Below, piece after piece: positions 18,648 through 23,121 of a stretch of DNA of 23,121 nucleotides. The notes beneath the pieces were generated by a model, which worked only from the letters and a program-made list of their open reading frames with translations, searched no databases and was not told the origin of the DNA. The position numbers and the translations under genes are program-made. The stretch is from Paraglomus occultum (lineage: Eukaryota; Glomeromycota; Glomeromycetes; Paraglomerales; Paraglomeraceae): assembly GCA_910592205.1 (NCBI GenBank), contig CAJVPJ010000514.1, positions 1 through 23,121 on the forward strand, written 5' to 3'. Numbering within the stretch: position 1 is the first letter of the stretch; every line of letters begins with the position of its first letter.

Positions 18648-20309
18648 TTACAGTATACGATATCGTTTATTAGCTTGTGTTGGTGATCCACGTACTTCGA
18701 TTCTTCCTAATTGCATCAAGGCCAACAAAACTGCTGATTTTTCACGAGATTCTAACACGCCTGCAAACGTAAAAATAATAAACGTAAGCATAGTCGTGAA
18801 ATACAAAGTAACTTGCACGTACTAAGAAGATCTACCAATTCCAATGTCAGTTTCTAGTTCTTCCGCTGTGACTTCATCCCAGACAGTGTCATGATCGTAT
18901 CGGGCTTTGTTCATTTTATCTTTTAATTATTGGATTGGATTAATATAAAATCGGACGCATTTTTTGTTCTCAAAGGACAATACCTCTTATTATGTCGTTT
19001 ATATCCATAACAACATTATTAAGACGCTACAGAAAGCAAAATAAAAAACATGTCAAAGATAAACTTTAACTCATCATTCTACTATCTTCAATTTACCTCG
19101 AAACTAGTCTGCTGACAAAAGTATCCCAGCTTTTTAAACTCTTCTGGATCTATTTTTCGTATCTCCAAATATTCTAACTTTGACTTATCTCCATCCTTAT
19201 AAACTAATTGTCTTCTCAGCAATTCACCGCTTTCTGTAAGTGAATTAGTGGAATGAGATGACGTTCGAAGAGGAGGATCTTTCTCAAGTGTGGGTGTGCG
19301 CACGTCGCAGAGATTTGGAGAGTTTCTGCATAAAAGGACGAGTAAAGCAGAGTTGATTGAAATTGAAATATATTATTAGGAATGAAAACTTTAATGGCGT
19401 TGGATGTAACCTAATCTGAAATTACGTTATATCGTTCCAATCTAGTACGTGTTCAGGCATAGGCGTCGGTTCTAAAAGGGAAAAGACAATTATATTATCA
19501 CTACTGTTCTGCTCGCATTTGGCACCTAACATCATTCTCGTAGCAAATTACCATCATACCATCCCTGATCAAGGCCAATGCTTGATTAGATATTCCCAAA
19601 CTCTCCAATGTCGGACTCTTTAAATTTACTTCTGCAAATACTTTTCTCATTGGCGGCGTAAGCAATTCACGAGGCGTTTTTTGGTCTGTTGCGGGAATCA
19701 AATCGATGGAAGATGCTCTAAAAGGATTAAGAGAAGACTGTGATAGCGATTGAGATTGCAGCTGGGATTGGGGTCGGGATAATAGTATGTTGGAGTTAAA
19801 TGCGGTCGCGTTACAAATGTTGGCGGTTCCGGAATGTGTTTGGCATGACGTAGGATCAGGACAATTGCAATTAGCTGCCAATCGTTCTCCTTCTCCTTCC
19901 TCTAAAGGTCTTTTTTCGTAGCCGAAATCCTTCAGAGTTTCCTCGAGCATCGTAATGTTCTCTTGCATCTGCATCACAAACATTCTGATTGTTCAAATGC
20001 GCCCTCTTGGAGATACAAACTCAAGCCTACCAATAATTTTTATCCGCGTATCGTGCTCCTTACCTTCCTATATCCCTCTTCAGCAATGTTAAAAAATTCT
20101 CCAATTGGATATTTCATATTCGGTGTTCGTTCTACTTCGAGAGCTTCATCCAGTAAGGCTTTCGCTTGTTTGGAAAATTCTCCAAGTGACTCTGCTTGGC
20201 GTCCATGCAAGAGAGACAACGCGGGAGTCGAGAGAGCGGTATTTAATTCGCGTGTCTGAACGACTAACGATGCTGCGAATTCCTGTAAAGTCGTGAAAAA
20301 GGCCTCCAT
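18648..20309 (-). CDS. SKA3-like kinetochore protein
   Basis: Seven exons join in phase: 20064-20309, 19560-19968, 19426-19471, 19097-19325, 18984-19026, 18836-18919 and 18648-18760, giving 389 residues (human SKA3 is about 410). With SKA1 and SKA2, SKA3 couples kinetochores to microtubules. The N-terminal helical part (FFTTLQEFAASLVVQTRELN to EEGYRK-MQENITMLEETLKDFGYEKRP) follows the SKA3 coiled-coil order, ending in the FxKYGY-like FGYEKRP. A middle part rich in Ser, Thr and Gln holds TPPMRKVFAEVN and SPTLESLGISNQALAL, resembling the SKA3 TPKLEHFGIS motif. The C-terminus has EEFKKLGYFCQQ, RLNNVVMDINDIIR, WDEVTAEELE and LLALMQLGRIEV, a helical module. TP and SP sites suggest kinase control (inference). 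Divergent from ORM1. Family call is by eye; exon structure is firmer than function. Confidence 0.75.
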
Positions 20310-20952
20310 TAGGTTTTCTTTTATTTGGACCGACTTGAGTGAAATAAGATCGTGGGCGGAGACGGGTGTTGTATGATGGACAGTATTTAAACCAGGTTCA
20401 TTAAACGCAATTAGTGGAATAAGACTGAAACTTTGGTAGTTACTTGTGTTAAGCTCTAATGATGTTAATGACAGAAGCTTTTGCGTTGCCCAAACTGCAC
20501 GCGGATTTGAGACGCGTCCAAGCTATTCGTGTAACGTTTAATCAGTAAATGGTTGGTTAAGTTGGTTGATTTTCTACTACATATGTACTTTGTTTGCGTT
20601 TCTCTGTGCGTCAACTCTTTCTCTTCCAACGACCATCACAATATTCCCGAGTTCTTTCTTTTCGTTCTGGGGTTTGTCATTGTTGTAAATTCCAATAAGA
20701 TGCGAGTTGAAAGAACCGTTACACTGACAAATCAGCTGGCAGTACATATTGAATATCAATAAAATTGAATTTGAATATCGAAGAAAGTCTTTAATACTTA
20801 ACACTTGTATAACTCGGTAACAGAAATGTTTTTTTAAAGCTAATGCACGAATAATTTCCTATTACGTAAACTCATCACATTAGACTCGTGTAACGTCATA
20901 CATTCTAAAGCGAACATTCAATGTTAGTAAGGGGGGTGTTTACCAAAGAATA
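20310..20952. promoter_or_regulatory. Shared intergenic region between divergent SKA3-like and ORM1 genes
   Basis: These 643 bp separate two start codons on opposite strands, so both promoters lie here. No clear TATA box or repeated site was identified. Overlapping frames at 20553-20762 (+) and 20577-20804 (-) are rejected as chance. Confidence 0.6.
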
Positions 20953-21729
20953 ATGTCCAGAAACCGTTCTCGAAGTTTCATTTCTGCCGAAAAACCAGCT
21001 ACCTACGATGAAACACTCGACCAGTCAGCGTTACCCAACCTGAACTCTGACTGGGTGTACTATCCTGGTGTGTGTAGTACTCGAACTTGTCCTTTGACTG
21101 GAGATTTTGTTTGACCTACTTGTCGCTCGAACAATTTTGATCTTTACATTACATACAGGCGCCTGGGTAGTTCACATCTTTTTGATCTTTTGCGTAAAGA
21201 TCCTTTTCAGTAGCATTCCTGGCGTGTCATCGGAGGCTAGCTGGACATTAACTAATCTGTCGTATATGGTGGTAAGGTGCCAAATTCTTTACTGTATAAA
21301 AATCATGGTCATCCTCTACAAATCACATAAAGCTCATTTATGCTGTCGACAGGGCAGTTTCCTTATGTTTCATTGGGTAAAGGGAGTGCCATGGGAATTC
21401 AACTCTGGCGCTTACGATAACTTGACTATGTGGGAACAAATTGACCACGGAGCACAATTTACACCTGCAAAGAAGTATTTGATGGCTGTCCCAACCGTTC
21501 TGTGAGATCTTATGACTTTTTCTTTGCGGCTTGCTTTGTTTGCAAATTTCCACTCATATCCCGTCTCTTTCTTGTACATAGATTCCTTCTCAGTACACAT
21601 TATACGTTCTACGATGCCGTTACGTTTATGATTAACTTTACTGCTTTATTAATCGTTTTGATCGCCAAGTTGCCCCAGCTACATAGAGTTCGATTGTTTG
21701 GCATCAACAAGTTTGAAACGGACGAGTAG
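20953..21729 (+). CDS. ORM1: ORMDL-family protein, regulator of serine palmitoyltransferase
   Basis: Four exons join in phase: 20953-21067, 21159-21271, 21353-21501 and 21582-21729, giving 174 residues. Orm proteins sit in the ER membrane and restrain serine palmitoyltransferase, the first step of sphingolipid synthesis. Visible marks: NLNSDWVYYPGAW, SWTLTNLSYM, FLMFHWVKGVPWEF, AYDNLTMWEQIDHGAQFTPA, STHYTFYDA, and the closing KLPQLHRVRLFGINK. Hydrophobic segments follow the usual four-helix layout. The Ser/Arg-rich start (MSRNRSRSF) resembles the N-terminal region that is phosphorylated in yeast Orm1/2, so phospho-control is plausible. Exon 2 can end at either of two donors three bases apart (ATG or ATGGTG), adding or dropping one valine. 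ORM2 is an equally fitting name, since fungi outside yeast usually have one gene. Confidence 0.95.
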
Positions 21730-22077
21730 CAAGGTGAGCGAGAATGGGAGAAAGATCTTCTTTATGATACTTACAAAAGTTAACCGATCGAGAGTCAGTG
21801 AAATGAAATGCAAAAGTCTTATATAATAGGAGAGACGATTTTTAAAAAATAGAGCAGTCCAAAAGACGGGGAATGATGGAACTGTTCGCTTATTAGCTTA
21901 GACAACGCTGACATTCGTAATACCATCATCGTGAAAACATAAGAAATATAATCTTCGTTTATATATATAAAAACACTTTAGAATCATGAACGTAGAAAGC
22001 AATAAACTCACACAACATATCGTTGCATACATATGAGAATGACAAGAAAAGCCTCATCAACTATAATAACGGTCTTA
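21730..22077. other. Spacer between convergent ORM1 and BAP31-like genes
   Basis: About 350 bp of AT-rich sequence between two stop codons, expected to hold both 3' ends. No gene is seen. Confidence 0.6.
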
Positions 22078-23121
22078 TTATTTGGTTTTATCAACTTCGC
22101 CATCCTTTTGCTTTAATTCCTTTGTTACTTTGCTGTACTCATCAGCCATACGCTGGTATTCTTCACTTTGTTGTTTAGCTTGTTTCTTCAATGTCTCAAA
22201 GTCCCTGCTTTTCTTTTTCTCTTCTTCGAGTTCTTTCTGGAGATTTTCGATAGTTTCCTGCAGTTGAGACTCAGAATCACTGAGACGTAGACGTTCTTTG
22301 GATTGATCAGCAGCTTGTTTCTTTATAGTCTCTAATTTTTCCTCGGACGCCAACAGGTCCAGGATAAGAGCATGAGTTCGATTGAGGATTCTATAGGGTA
22401 AAAATATTTACCATATTTAGTTTCAGAACGTGAAATGTTGAAAAATACATTTTTGCAAAATCCTAATTAACACTTACAATGAAAGGAATAGCGTGAATCC
22501 CGTCAAATACCTATAAAATAATACATCAGCCATCGTATTTGGCATTTAACGACAAGACACCTGACACGTACATGTTGCGCTGTGCATAGAATTTCCTTGC
22601 ATTAATGTCTACGCGCATGTCATGAGTGTGCGATTCAGTATTTTGTGCCTCTTGTTCCACTTTGACCATACGAATCACGGCATCTACAAAAAACAACGTG
22701 CATTTTGAATATCCGTAAATTTACCAGCAAAATCTATTGATTCCAGAACAAGTCTCTACCTGCAAACAGAATGGCTATGAAGCTGAAACAGATCAATGTT
22801 AGAGACCATATTAAAAATTAATAATTTTCTCTTTTTGTTAATAATCACACGATAAAACCAAATATATTCACATGAAAATGGGAGTTATTCCGTATCGTAG
22901 TTTATCCATCTAGAATGAACGTTGGATTTAAGTCTACAATCAGAATCCATACTAATAGAAATGTTCACAATTGCGAGAGTTGAGCCCTTACCAGAACCGA
23001 ATTGGAAACCCAGCGGAATATCTTGCGCCGCATTCCAAAAGGCAGTGGCAACTAACAACGTTTCATACAAGTTAAGGAGCACGAAACGAATTTCGATACC
23101 AAATCACAATACAAATGCGTC
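22078..23121 (-). CDS. BAP31/Yet-family ER membrane protein, 5' end outside window
   Basis: Six exons join in phase: 22992-23051, 22872-22909, 22760-22782, 22572-22683, 22478-22510 and 22078-22390. A T-rich acceptor (GTTGTTAG) before the first of these shows that at least one earlier exon lies beyond 23121. BAP31/Yet proteins are ER transmembrane proteins that help sort and quality-control membrane cargo. Marks: LPLPFGMRRKIFRWVSNSV after the missing first helix, YGITPIFIFIAILFADAV (second membrane segment), NARKFYAQRNMYLTGFTLFL and ILNRTHALILDLL (third), then a long coiled coil rich in Glu, Lys and Gln to the end. The C-terminus is DKTK, not a perfect dilysine ER-retrieval signal. Convergent with ORM1. 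Confidence 0.93.

Noticed and set aside
1-23121. CRISPR arrays, insertion sequences, prokaryotic operons or phage genes
   Set aside because: None seen. The dense intron structure and protein families are eukaryotic, and repeats present are simple or old.

Overview
The window is nuclear DNA of a fungus. Its genes are split by many short GT-AG introns (mostly about 45-150 nt), and the protein set is fungal: a plasma-membrane-type syntaxin, a double-PHD Rco1/Cph1-like protein, an Orm1/2 protein and a Yet/BAP31 protein. A calpain-5-type protease with a C2 domain and a recognisable SKA3 kinetochore subunit point, by inference, to an early-diverging lineage (Mucoromycota in the broad sense) rather than Ascomycota. 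I cannot name a species. I rebuilt the gene models below by joining exons at splice sites that keep reading phase and family alignment. Every full model closes in frame.

Layout. 1-3571: a tRNA-Gln(UUG) on the minus strand, then about 3 kb of AT-rich DNA with microsatellites, a G-rich hexamer tract and an isolated GC-rich hairpin. 3572-6157 (-): a ten-exon syntaxin. 6975-8132 (-): a compact five-exon RBR ubiquitin ligase. 8133-12351: a 4.2 kb stretch without a recognised intact gene. It holds a possible three-exon orphan gene, two diverged copies of one coding-like segment, an interrupted reading frame and other coding-like scraps, and is the least explained part of the window. 12352-14947 (+): a six-exon calpain, tail-to-tail with 15099-16749 (-), a six-exon double-PHD Rco1-like gene. 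16750-18647: mostly empty. 18648-20309 (-): a seven-exon SKA3-like gene, head-to-head across 643 bp with 20953-21729 (+), ORM1. 22078 to beyond 23121 (-): BAP31/Yet-like, 5' end outside the window.

The genes do not form a pathway cluster. They are housekeeping functions in membrane fusion, ubiquitination, calcium-type proteolysis, chromatin repression, chromosome segregation, sphingolipid control and ER sorting. The most notable points are a syntaxin whose SNARE helix lacks the central glutamine and is interrupted by prolines, the calpain with an extra repeat-bearing basic tail, and the relic-rich interval at 8.1-12.3 kb. I did not find a convincing new multi-gene system.
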